64,000 nucleotides of DNA, taken from Meiothermus sp. (GTDB lineage Bacteria > Deinococcota > Deinococci > Deinococcales > Thermaceae). The DNA lies in assembly GCF_026004075.1 (NCBI RefSeq), contig NZ_BPIK01000002.1, forward strand, positions 558,001-622,000, read 5' to 3'. Each line of letters starts with the position of its first letter. The first letter of the stretch is position 1. The notes beneath the pieces were generated by a model. That model was given only the letters and a program-made list of their open reading frames with translations. It was not told the DNA's origin and ran no database searches. The translations under genes were made by a program, and so were the position numbers. Below, one piece after another: positions 8,086 through 16,324 of the stretch.

Positions 8086-9447
8086 CTAGTACTCGGCCAG
8101 GTACTGGTCGAGCTCCCATTGATGAACGGCGATTCGGTAGGAGTTCCACTCTACCTGCTTGGCATGGAGGAAGTCTTTGTATATCTGTTCGCCTAATGCC
8201 GCCCGAATGACCCGGTTCTTTTGCAGGGCCTCGAGGGCCTCGTGCAGGGTTCCGGGCATCTCGCTTACGCGGTACTTGCGCCGGTCGCGCACCGAAAGCT
8301 CGTATACGTCGCGCTCAATGGGCGGTGGGGGGGTTAGGTTGCTCTCGATACCCTCGAGGCCCGCCCCCAGGATTACCGCCAGGGCCAGGTAGGGGTTGCA
8401 GGAGGGGTCGGGGAAGCGAAACTCGGCCCGGGTGCCTGTGCCGCGCCGCTTGGGCACCCGAATCATGGCGCTGCGGTGCGAGACCGACCAGGCCACACTG
8501 GTGGGGGCTTCGTAGCCAGGGGTCAGGCGCTTGTAGGAGTTGACCAGCGGGTTGGTGATGGCGGCCATGCCCTCGGCGTGCTCGAAGAGGCCGGCGATAA
8601 ATTGCAGCGCAGTTTTGGAAAGCTGGTGGGGCCAGACCTCGAGCTTCCCCTTTGGCTCATAAAAGGCATTCTCGCCATTTTTGAAGAGCGACAGATGGAA
8701 ATGCAAGCCCGAACCGTTAATGCCGGCAATGGGCTTGGGCATAAAGGTGGCATGCAGCCCATGGTTGATGGCAATTCGCTTGACCACAAATTTGAGGGTG
8801 GTTAGGTTGTCGGCCGCCTGCAGGGCATCGGTGTACTTGAGGTCTATCTCGTGCTGGCCGGGAGCGCCTTCGTGGTGGGCGGCCTCGAGCTGCAAACCCA
8901 TCCGCACCAGCATGTCCACCATATCCCGGCGGGCCTCCTCGCCTTTGTCGGTGGGGGCCAGGTCGAAGTAACCGGCCCGGTCGTAGGTATGAATGGTGGG
9001 GCCACCCTCCGGGCTGCGGTTGAACAAAAAGAACTCCACCTCGCTACCCACATAAAGGTTGTCGAAGCCCTTTTTCTGGGCCCGCTCGATCTGCCGCTTG
9101 AGCGCCTGCCGGGGGTCGCCCTCAAAGGGTTTGCCATCGGGGTAGGCGATATCGCAGATGAGACGGGCCACCGCCCCTTTGGTGGTGGGCTCGAGGTCGC
9201 TGGGGTAGACCACAAAGGTGTTGTAGTCGGGCTTTAGCAACATGTCCGACTCTTCCACCTCGGTACGACCAAAGCCCTCAATGGAGGAGCCATCGAACAT
9301 AATTTCGCCGTCCAGTGCTTTCTCGAACTGAGTAACCGGCAGCTCGACTACCTTGTTGATGCCCAGGATATCGGTGAACTGTAAACGCAGGAAGCGCACC
9401 TGGCGGTCTTTGAGCTCCTGCAATAGGTCTTGCTTGGTCCGTGCCAT
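8086..9447 (-). CDS. glnA: Glutamine synthetase type I
   Basis: ATP-dependent ligation of ammonia to glutamate, a dodecameric cytoplasmic enzyme. At 453 residues it has the size of the GSI-alpha class. Landmarks: FDGSSIEGF near residue 50, ammonia/glutamate-site GINGSGLHFHLS near 245, NSYKRLTPGYEAP near 305, and PKRRGTGTRAEFRFPD. The C-terminal region (PPPPIERDVYELS) lacks an obvious adenylylation tyrosine loop as found in longer GSI-beta enzymes. No ribosome binding site: TATGCT at 9454-9459 lies 6 nt before the ATG, indicating a leaderless transcript. Followed by 280 nt without a gene (7804-8085). Confidence 0.95.
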   Translation of the reverse strand: MARTKQDLLQELKDRQVRFLRLQFTDILGINKVVELPVTQFEKALDGEIMFDGSSIEGFGRTEVEESDMLLKPDYNTFVVYPSDLEPTTKGAVARLICDIAYPDGKPFEGDPRQALKRQIERAQKKGFDNLYVGSEVEFFLFNRSPEGGPTIHTYDRAGYFDLAPTDKGEEARRDMVDMLVRMGLQLEAAHHEGAPGQHEIDLKYTDALQAADNLTTLKFVVKRIAINHGLHATFMPKPIAGINGSGLHFHLSLFKNGENAFYEPKGKLEVWPHQLSKTALQFIAGLFEHAEGMAAITNPLVNSYKRLTPGYEAPTSVAWSVSHRSAMIRVPKRRGTGTRAEFRFPDPSCNPYLALAVILGAGLEGIESNLTPPPPIERDVYELSVRDRRKYRVSEMPGTLHEALEALQKNRVIRAALGEQIYKDFLHAKQVEWNSYRIAVHQWELDQYLAEY

Positions 9448-9481
9448 ATATACAGCATACCGGTTGTGGCGACCGCCTTTG

Positions 9482-9617
9482 ATACCGGTTCCGCCCGAAC
9501 CTCTTACCTTTGGGTGTAATCAAAGGTGAGGGGTTCAAGCCGACCGAAGAAAGTAGGCGTACATTCCAACAGTTCGTTCAGGCTCTCAAAAGTGAGCGAT
9601 ATTGCCGGAATGCGTAT
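9482..9617 (+). repeat. 137-bp dispersed hairpin repeat, copy B
   Basis: The most diverged copy, 136 bp. The outer ends ATACCGGTTCCGC and CGGAATGCGTAT and the first hairpin core TTACCTTTG ... CAAAGGTGA are kept; the left arm of the second hairpin has changed. It lies between the glnA and outer-membrane protein promoters. Confidence 0.8.
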
Positions 9618-9741
9618 GAGCGACTCGCCCGCACAAACGAACCCCATTGCATTAAGGAAATTTGCAACCCCTCTCAGTTATGGGGCGTACCCAGCCCCTA
9701 TGATTGGGCCGTTTGTGGCGCACGAGCCACCCGGAGGAATC

Positions 9742-10491
9742 ATGAAAAAAACTTTGCTAGCAGTCTTGGCTTCGTTGGGTATAGGAGGGGCCGCAATGGC
9801 CGACGGCTTTTCCATCACGGGAAACCTGCAATTCCTGCCCGAGTTTGGCTTGGTAGGCGGGCAGTTCACAACCCCTTACCGTAGCTACCGGGGTACTGCA
9901 CTGAACTACACCTTCAACCTGACCGATAACATCGTGGCCGGAGCCAGCCTGCGCCCAGGTTTTTTTGCCGGACAGTTTGTGCTGGCCAGCCGGGCCGGGC
10001 TGGTGGGGGTTGCCAAGCTGAACGAGTCCAGTAGCGGCTATGTGGAAGGGGCCGTTCGTTTTGGCTCCAACCAGGTCATTCTGCCCGGCCCCTTTAGTTT
10101 CGACTTTGACGCAGGTGCGGAAATTTTTATTACCCAGCGCGTGGCCGATGCGGCGGTGCTGTATGGGGGGGCGGGCCTGGACGCCACCCTGGTGGTGGTG
10201 CCATCGGTATCGCTAAACGCTGCAGCCAACGCCTATGCCGGTTTGAAGCTGGAACTCACCCGCGACCTCAATGCCTACCTGGAGGGCGGCCTTCGCTACC
10301 CCTTTGGCCTGAGCCTGGGCTACGATGTGACCGCTTCGCTGTACTACACCGTTTTGCGTGGGCTGCGGCTGGGGGTCTATGGGGGCTACGCCAACGCCAG
10401 TGGCGCGGCGGGTGCCTGGAAGCTGGGCATTGCGGGTGAGTGGACAGAAAAACCCGAGACCCTGGGTACGCCCGGTAACTACCTGCCCTGA
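9742..10491 (+). CDS. Probable outer-membrane beta-barrel protein
   Basis: A 249-residue protein with a signal peptide (MKKTLLAVLASLGIGGAAMA) and then alternating hydrophobic/polar strands rich in Gly, Tyr and Ala (for example GGAGLDATLVVVPSVSLNAA and LRGLRLGVYGGYANASG), which suggests a small beta-barrel. I do not recognise a named family. GGAGG stands 4 nt before the ATG at 9742; the frame is open further upstream into repeat B but that part is not coding-like. A terminator follows at once. Confidence 0.75.
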   Translation: MKKTLLAVLASLGIGGAAMADGFSITGNLQFLPEFGLVGGQFTTPYRSYRGTALNYTFNLTDNIVAGASLRPGFFAGQFVLASRAGLVGVAKLNESSSGYVEGAVRFGSNQVILPGPFSFDFDAGAEIFITQRVADAAVLYGGAGLDATLVVVPSVSLNAAANAYAGLKLELTRDLNAYLEGGLRYPFGLSLGYDVTASLYYTVLRGLRLGVYGGYANASGAAGAWKLGIAGEWTEKPETLGTPGNYLP

Positions 10492-10510
10492 GCTTGGATG
10501 AAGCAAGTTT

Positions 10511-10535
10511 GCCTCCCTTACGGGAGGCTTTTTTT
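10511..10535 (+). terminator. Intrinsic terminator between convergent genes
   Basis: Stem GCCTCCC/GGGAGGC with loop TTAC followed by seven T. It serves the gene ending at 10491 and overlaps the stop codon of the convergent sugar dehydrogenase gene. Confidence 0.9.
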
Positions 10536-11637
10536 AGCGCTGGGTCATTCGATAGATCGTACCGCGGTGATCTATCACATACAGCTCACCCTCAGCATCT
10601 TCGCCAAAAGAACTGATGTTTAGATCGGTTTTAAGCACCTCCCGGCTCTGCCAGCCGCTGCCCTGAGGGGTAGCAGCCCAGATGCGACCGCTTACGTAGT
10701 CGGCATAAAAGTAAGCCCCACGAAAGGCTGGCATGGCGTTGCCGCGGTAGCGGTAGCCCCCGGTGATGGAGCGGCCCTGGTCGTGGGTGTAGGTCAGCAC
10801 GGGCATTACCAGACCGTTGCGGTCGCAGTTTTGTGGGGGGTTGAAGCACCGATTCCCCTCCATAATGCGCCAGCCATAGTTCTCACCGCCTTTGCTGTTA
10901 GCAGGTTGAAAGTGTACCTCCTCCACGGCGTTTTGTCCGACATCTGCGACCCACAGGTCGCCGGTCTGACGATCGAAGCTGAACCGCCAGGGGTTGCGCC
11001 AACCATACGACCAGATCTCGCTGCGACGACCGGCCAGAACAGGGTTGTCAGCGGGGATAGCATAAGGCCGGTTGCCCTCGCTACGGTTCACATCTATGCG
11101 CAGGATCTTACCCAGCAGAGTGTCGAGCCGCTGGCCGGCGTTGAGGGGGTCGCCGGCCGCGCCCCCATCGCCCATACCGATGTACAGCATGCCGTCCGGG
11201 CCAAAAGCGATCATGCCGCCGTTGTGGTTGGCATAGGGCTGCTCGATGGTGAGCAGGATCTGGGCTGATCCTGTCTCGGTGCGGTTGCCGTTTGCGCGGT
11301 AGCGGGCAATTACGGTATCGCCGTTGCGGTTGGTGTAGTTGATAAAGAACAAATTGTTCTGGCGAAAATTGGGATGGAAGGCCAGTCCCAAGAGACCCCG
11401 TTCACCGCAACAGGAAACCAGGTTGCTTATGTCTAAGAATGGCTCTGCAAGCAGCCGCCCGTTTTGCCAGATGCGGATGGTACCGCCTTGCTCGAGGATA
11501 AAAAGCCGCCCGGTATTGTCTGGGGAATAGGTGAGGAACAGCGGGCGGCTCAGGTTGTTGGCGATTGGAACCAGGTTAATAGATTGCGCGGAAGCCAGGC
11601 CGAACCACACCAGAGCAAAGCAAACAATCTGTCGCAT
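10534..11637 (-). CDS. PQQ-dependent sugar dehydrogenase family protein (copy 1)
   Basis: A 367-residue exported protein of the soluble glucose/aldose sugar dehydrogenase (GSDH, YliI-like) beta-propeller family, which oxidises aldoses with PQQ. The signal peptide ends at SAQS. Landmarks: GLLGLAFHPNF, FINYTNRNGDTVIARY, NHNGGMIAFGPDGMLYIGM, YGWRNPWRFSFDRQTGDLW and GGENYGWRIMEG. A paralogue lies immediately upstream (11720-12901) in the same direction. PQQ supply genes are not in the window, so cofactor use is inferred from the family. Confidence 0.9.
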   Translation of the reverse strand: MRQIVCFALVWFGLASAQSINLVPIANNLSRPLFLTYSPDNTGRLFILEQGGTIRIWQNGRLLAEPFLDISNLVSCCGERGLLGLAFHPNFRQNNLFFINYTNRNGDTVIARYRANGNRTETGSAQILLTIEQPYANHNGGMIAFGPDGMLYIGMGDGGAAGDPLNAGQRLDTLLGKILRIDVNRSEGNRPYAIPADNPVLAGRRSEIWSYGWRNPWRFSFDRQTGDLWVADVGQNAVEEVHFQPANSKGGENYGWRIMEGNRCFNPPQNCDRNGLVMPVLTYTHDQGRSITGGYRYRGNAMPAFRGAYFYADYVSGRIWAATPQGSGWQSREVLKTDLNISSFGEDAEGELYVIDHRGTIYRMTQR

Positions 11638-11719
11638 AAACGCAGTGTAGCCAGGCTTTTTCTGAGGTCGGTGTGTGCAGGCTACAGGTTGACTCGCCAG
11701 GTTTGGTGCGGGGTCTGTT

Positions 11720-12901
11720 TTAGGGCCGATCCTCCAGCCGCCAGACCTGTCCCCCGAAAAGACTCATAACATATAGCTCCCCCTGCTCGTCTTCGCCGAA
11801 GGAAGCCAAGCCACCTCCGGCCGAGGTAATCTCGGTTTTGCGCTCCCAGGCCCCATTGACCTGGTACAGGCTCCAGAGATGGCCCGAGCCAAAGTCGGTA
11901 AAAAAATAGCGGCCTCGCATCCGGGGATAGCGTGTGCCACGGTAAACGTAACCGCCAGTCACCGAGTAGCCATCACTGCGCCCATAGACGTGCACGGGCT
12001 GGGTTAGGTTACTGCTGCCACAACCAGGGGCTATGCTGTTGTCGTAACAGTTGGTGCCTTCCATGATTTTCCAGCCGTAGTTGAGCCCCTTGCCGCCGCC
12101 CACGCCCCGGTTGACTTCTTCCTGGTTGTTCTGACCCACATCGCCGATCCAGAGATCGCCGGTCTGCCGGTCGAAGCTGGCCCGCCAGGGGTTGCGCAGT
12201 CCGTAGGCCCAGATTTCCGAAACCCGCCCGCCCAGGCTGGGGTTATCGGGGGGAATGCGATAGTTACGGCCCAGCTCGCTGCCATTAATGTCAATGCGCA
12301 AGACTTTGCCCAGCAGATGTCGATTTCCGCTCTGGGGCTCGAGGCGCTGGGCGTAGTTTTGCGGGTCACCACCTGAGCCCCCATCCCCCAGTGGAATGTA
12401 GAGCATTCCGTCGGGGCCAAAACCCAGCCAGCCAGCGTTGTGGTTGTCGTAGGGCTGGTCTACTGATAGCACCACCTGCTCAGAACTGGGGTCGACCATT
12501 TTGCTGCTGCGGTTGGCTGTGTAGCGGGCAATGACGGTATCGCCGGCGCTGTTGGTGTAGTTGACATAGATGAAGCCGTTGTTGCGGTAGTTGGGATGAA
12601 AAGCCAGGCCCAGCAAGCCCTGTTCGCCGCCTTTGGAGGTCTTTGCGGTGATGTCGAGGAAAGCTTGGGTGCGCAGGGCCCCGTTTTCGATGAGCCGAAT
12701 ACGCCCGGCTTTTTCCACTACATACAGGTTTCCGCTACCGTCGCCAGCATGGGTCAGATAAAGCGGCTGGCTCAGGCCGGAAGAGACGAGCAAGCTCAGG
12801 TGAAGCGACGGTTCACCTGAAGTGGGCGGGTCGGATGGATCGGGGGATAATCCTAGACAACCCGTACATACCGCCACCAAACTGGTTAGCCAATAGCGCA
12901 T
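11720..12901 (-). CDS. PQQ-dependent sugar dehydrogenase family protein (copy 2, possible lipoprotein)
   Basis: A 393-residue paralogue of the downstream gene, sharing GLLGLAFHPNYRNNGFIYV, WLGFGPDGMLYIPLGDGG, YGLRNPWRASFDRQTGDLW and NYGWKIMEG. The N terminus MRYWLTSLVAVCTGCLGL followed by a Pro/Ser linker looks like a signal peptide with Cys residues that could carry a lipid anchor, unlike copy 1. The ATG at 12901 is chosen because GGGAGG precedes it. An IS256-type element begins only 35 bp upstream of the start, so the native promoter has probably been displaced. Confidence 0.88.
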   Translation of the reverse strand: MRYWLTSLVAVCTGCLGLSPDPSDPPTSGEPSLHLSLLVSSGLSQPLYLTHAGDGSGNLYVVEKAGRIRLIENGALRTQAFLDITAKTSKGGEQGLLGLAFHPNYRNNGFIYVNYTNSAGDTVIARYTANRSSKMVDPSSEQVVLSVDQPYDNHNAGWLGFGPDGMLYIPLGDGGSGGDPQNYAQRLEPQSGNRHLLGKVLRIDINGSELGRNYRIPPDNPSLGGRVSEIWAYGLRNPWRASFDRQTGDLWIGDVGQNNQEEVNRGVGGGKGLNYGWKIMEGTNCYDNSIAPGCGSSNLTQPVHVYGRSDGYSVTGGYVYRGTRYPRMRGRYFFTDFGSGHLWSLYQVNGAWERKTEITSAGGGLASFGEDEQGELYVMSLFGGQVWRLEDRP

Positions 12902-12936
12902 AAAAACCTCCCTCGAGCCCAAATACAACCAACGTA

Positions 12937-14196
12937 GGGTCGTGTCAAGATTTATGTGTAGCAGTCTGTGTAGAGGGGAAGTACCGCTCCTTCAGCATCT
13001 GTTCTAGCATCTCCTTTGCCTCGGCAAAGCCTCTGAGTGTACGCTCTGTCCATTTGCCCTCCTGCCTTTCGCTCTCCAGATACAGCACTTTGAACACCGC
13101 CTCCGTTGTAGGAAACTTGTGATCCCGTACCTTGGTACTGCGTCTTATCTCCCGGATAAACCGTTCCATCGGATTGGTGCTCCGAAGGTAGGGCCACAGC
13201 ACCTTGGGATAGCCATAGAACCGCAGCAGCGCCGCGGAGTCCTCCCACCAACCGCTCACCAGCCGCGGGTACCTCGACCCCCAGGTTCGCCGCAGCCGCT
13301 CCAGGCCTTCCAGGGCTTCCTGTCGGCTTTCCGCCCGGTACACCCCGCGTAGATGCTCGGCCACCGCCCCCCGATCCCGTGCACGCACCTGTGCCAGGCT
13401 GGAGCGCACCATGTGCACCACGCAGCGCTGCCATTCGGCGCCGGGGTAGACCCTTTGGATGGCCGCCTCCATGCCGGGAAGGCCATCGGTCACGAAGAGC
13501 AAGACCCGCCGTAGGCCCCTTTGCCACAAGCCCTTCAACACCTCCTCCCAGGCCAGAGCGCTCTCTGCGGGCAGGAGCCAGAAGCCCAGCACCTGCCGCT
13601 CCCCGCTGGGGGTGATGCCCAGCGCCACATACACCGCCTCTTGCTGAACCCCCAGGTCGTCCCGCATGACCCTCAGAAACAGACCGTCCAGGTAGACCAC
13701 GGCCAGTTCCTCCGGCAAAGGCCGCTGGCGGTACTGCTCCGCCGCCCGCAAGACCTGGTCGGTCAGGCTGCTAAGGGTCTCGTGGGTATAGCGGTGCCCC
13801 AGCAACAGGCTCAGCACCTCCGCCGCTTTGCGCTGCGTCACCCCGGCGGCATACAGGGCCACGGCCACCTCCCCCACGTCCACCAGGCGCCGGGCATAAG
13901 GTTCCAGGAAGCTGGGATAGTAGCACCCCTCGCGATCCCTGGGCATCTGGAGGTTCACTGAACCAAAGCGGGTCGAAAGCCGCCTGGGGTAGTAGCCGTT
14001 TTTGCGTCCTCCGTGTTCCCGCAAGAAGGCCTCCCGGTCGGCGTCCAGCAGAATCTGCAAGACCTCGGTGGCTGTTTCCCTTACCGCTTCGCGCAAAATC
14101 ATCTGTAGGGTATCCTGATCCATGGGGTACCTCCTTGTTGATTGCGGTACCCCCTCTTTTTACACAAACCCCTACACATAATTCCTTACACGACCC
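12937..14196 (-). mobile_element. IS256-family insertion sequence
   Basis: A 1.26-kb element with imperfect terminal inverted repeats: GGGTCGTGT at the left end, and the complement of GGGTCGTGTAAGG at the right, both followed by TTATGTGTAG-like sequence. CCAACGTA occurs at 12929-12936 and again at 14195-14202, an 8-bp target duplication usual for this family (two bases of it are shared with the right end, so the exact boundary is uncertain by 2 bp). The intact duplication suggests a recent insertion. Confidence 0.9.
12945..14123 (-). CDS. IS256-family transposase
   Basis: A 392-residue mutator-type DDE transposase. The catalytic acidic residues are visible in AVVYLDGLFLRV (first Asp, about residue 145), LLFVTDGLPGM (second Asp, about 206) and the TNPMERFIREIRRSTKV region with the catalytic Glu near residue 316. 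The C(2)H signature WQRCVVHMVRSSL is also present. No frameshift is visible, so it should be active. GGAGGTAC precedes the ATG. Confidence 0.95.
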   Translation of the reverse strand: MDQDTLQMILREAVRETATEVLQILLDADREAFLREHGGRKNGYYPRRLSTRFGSVNLQMPRDREGCYYPSFLEPYARRLVDVGEVAVALYAAGVTQRKAAEVLSLLLGHRYTHETLSSLTDQVLRAAEQYRQRPLPEELAVVYLDGLFLRVMRDDLGVQQEAVYVALGITPSGERQVLGFWLLPAESALAWEEVLKGLWQRGLRRVLLFVTDGLPGMEAAIQRVYPGAEWQRCVVHMVRSSLAQVRARDRGAVAEHLRGVYRAESRQEALEGLERLRRTWGSRYPRLVSGWWEDSAALLRFYGYPKVLWPYLRSTNPMERFIREIRRSTKVRDHKFPTTEAVFKVLYLESERQEGKWTERTLRGFAEAKEMLEQMLKERYFPSTQTATHKS

Positions 14197-14331
14197 AACG
14201 TAGTGAACCGTTCTGAGGAGTGGCTGAAAATTGCCTCAACTTTTGCGGTGTATACGAGGGCAAAATGCACTGAAATGATGTTGACCTGGTGGCGGTATAG
14301 AATAGCCTTGCAATATTAGCGAGGAGGAACT

Positions 14332-15999
14332 ATGCGCCGTAGAGAAGTACTCAAAGCGGGTTTGGTGAGTGGAGCCGCGCTGGCTGGCCTGACACGGGCC
14401 CAGGGGGGCAGCTTCACCATGACCATCGTTCACATCAACGATACCCACGCCCACCTCGAGCCCACCGGCGGCCTTACCCTGGGGGGTCAGCGAGACCAGC
14501 GCCTGGGTGGTTTTGCTCGGGTGATTTCGCTGTTTGACCGCTTACGTGCAACTGCGACCAACCCCCTGTTTTTGCACGCGGGTGATGTATTCCAGGGAAC
14601 CCTCTATTTCAACCAGTACCAGGGGTTGGCCGACCGGCACTTTCTACATCGCATGGGTATCCGGGCCATGGCACCTGGCAACCACGAGTACAACCTGGGG
14701 CCCGATGGACTGGCTAACTTTTTGAACGGGGTGCGTTTCCCGGTGGTCTCGGCCAATACCGATGTCTCGAGGGAGCCCAAGCTGGCCGGACGCATCAAGC
14801 CCTATGCGGTGGTGAGCGTGGGAGGGCAGCGGGTAGGCATCATTGGCCTGACAACCCCCGACACCCCCATTATGTCCAGCCCTGGCCCCAACGTTCGTTT
14901 TACCGACCCGGTTCCGGCTACCCAGCAGGCTGTGGTGGAGTTGTTAGCCAGGGGCGTGAAGTACATCGTGGTACTCTCCCACCTGGGCTACTTGCAAGAC
15001 CAGGAACTGGCCCGCAAGGTGACGGGTGTTCAGGTAATTGTGGGCGGTCACAGCCATACCCTGCTGGGCCAGACCCCCTTCCCCGAGCTACGCCCTGGTG
15101 GGGCTTACCCTACCATCGTGAAAAACCCCGAAAACAAAGATGTGCTGGTGGTGCAGGCCTGGGAATGGGCCAAGGTGGTAGGCCGCCTGCAGGTTACCTT
15201 TGATGAGCGGGGTGAATTGGTGGCTCACCAAGGCCAGGTTATCCCCATGACCGCCAATCTGCCGGAGGATCGTTTCGCTCTCGACGCCATTTCTGCCTAC
15301 GGGTTGCCCATTGCAGCACTGCGGGCCCAGGTGATTTCCAGGGCTGCTGTTGCGCTCAACGGCGAGCGCAACGACGTACGCCGCCGCGAGACCAACCTAG
15401 CTAACCTGATTGCCGATGCCATGCTGTGGAAAACCCGTCAGGCTGGTACTACCATTGCGCTGCAGAATGGTGGGGGCATACGTGCAACCATCCCGGTGGG
15501 GAACATTACGGTTGGGCAGGTCAACGAGGTATTGCCCTTCGGCAATACCTTGGTGGTGCTCGAGCTCAAGGGCAGCGAAGTTCTGGCTGCGCTAGAAAAC
15601 GGCGTTTCCCAGTGGGAGCAGATCGCAGGCCGCTTCTTGTCGGGGGTGGCCGGCATTCGCTACACCTTCGACCTTTCCCGTCCGGCAGGTAGCCGGGTAA
15701 CCCAGGTTCAGGTGCAGACCCCTACAGGTTTCCAGCCGCTCGACCCCAACGCCACCTACCGGGTTGTCACCAACAACTTTATCGCCAGCGGTGGGGATGG
15801 CTTTACCGTCTTGCGGGACGCCAAAGGCTTCCGGGTGGATACTGGTTTTGGCGATGCCGAGGTGCTCATCGAGTACCTGCGCACCCAGCCTTCCTGGGAG
15901 CCGCGCCTAGAAAATCGCATTACCATTCTCAATGAGCCCCGCAGTCAGCGTTGGGAGGGCCCCTTTTACGTGGACAGCTTTTTGCGGGTAAAGGTGTAG
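14332..15999 (+). CDS. 5'-nucleotidase family metallophosphoesterase, Tat-exported
   Basis: A 555-residue periplasmic enzyme of the UshA type. The N terminus MRRREVLKAGLVSGAALAGL is a twin-arginine signal. The calcineurin-like metallophosphatase domain (about 25-310) shows HINDTHAHLEP, LHAGDVFQGT, APGNHEYN and VGGHSHTLLG. The substrate-binding 5_nucleotid_C domain (about 330-540) has NLIADAMLWKT, ALQNGGGIRATI and NTLVVLELKG. It should dephosphorylate extracytoplasmic nucleotides; SoxB has a similar plan but no sox genes are nearby. AGGAGG precedes the ATG. Confidence 0.9.
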   Translation: MRRREVLKAGLVSGAALAGLTRAQGGSFTMTIVHINDTHAHLEPTGGLTLGGQRDQRLGGFARVISLFDRLRATATNPLFLHAGDVFQGTLYFNQYQGLADRHFLHRMGIRAMAPGNHEYNLGPDGLANFLNGVRFPVVSANTDVSREPKLAGRIKPYAVVSVGGQRVGIIGLTTPDTPIMSSPGPNVRFTDPVPATQQAVVELLARGVKYIVVLSHLGYLQDQELARKVTGVQVIVGGHSHTLLGQTPFPELRPGGAYPTIVKNPENKDVLVVQAWEWAKVVGRLQVTFDERGELVAHQGQVIPMTANLPEDRFALDAISAYGLPIAALRAQVISRAAVALNGERNDVRRRETNLANLIADAMLWKTRQAGTTIALQNGGGIRATIPVGNITVGQVNEVLPFGNTLVVLELKGSEVLAALENGVSQWEQIAGRFLSGVAGIRYTFDLSRPAGSRVTQVQVQTPTGFQPLDPNATYRVVTNNFIASGGDGFTVLRDAKGFRVDTGFGDAEVLIEYLRTQPSWEPRLENRITILNEPRSQRWEGPFYVDSFLRVKV

Positions 16000-16017
16000 A
16001 CCCGAGATGGGGTGGCT

Positions 16018-16048
16018 GGGTGGTCAGTCGCTATAAGACTGGCCACCC
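16018..16048 (+). terminator. Hairpin after the 5'-nucleotidase gene
   Basis: Arms GGGTGGTCAGTC and GACTGGCCACCC (one G-U pair) with a 7-nt loop, 18 nt after the stop. There is no T run, only AAGTCAATTAAA, so it may be a weak or factor-assisted terminator. The rest of the 325-nt gap up to 16324 holds no gene that I can support. Confidence 0.55.
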
Positions 16049-16324
16049 AAGTCAATTAAACAATCCCCATTTGGTAACGAGTGAAACTTGTACACCTGGT
16101 ACACCCAAGGGGTGGTATCGCCCTCCGCTAGGCGGGTAACTTTGGCCGGGTTGGTTTGCCGCCGAGCTAACCGAATCTGGTATTGGACTCGGGTATATAA
16201 CTTTCGGTTTTTGTCCGCTTGAATCCGGCACGAGGGCCTATTTCGCCACTTTTGCCGCGCGTCAAGCGAGGTCTGTGATACATAAACTTTTTTGCAACCG
16301 ATTCGGCTTTAGGCTGGGCTGGAG

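Noticed and set aside
9526-9741. Upstream open frame extending the outer-membrane protein into repeat B
   Set aside because: The signal peptide and ribosome binding site define the start at 9742, and the upstream part is repeat sequence.
16074-16140. GGTAAC words after the 5'-nucleotidase gene
   Set aside because: No second word at 11 bp in either direction.
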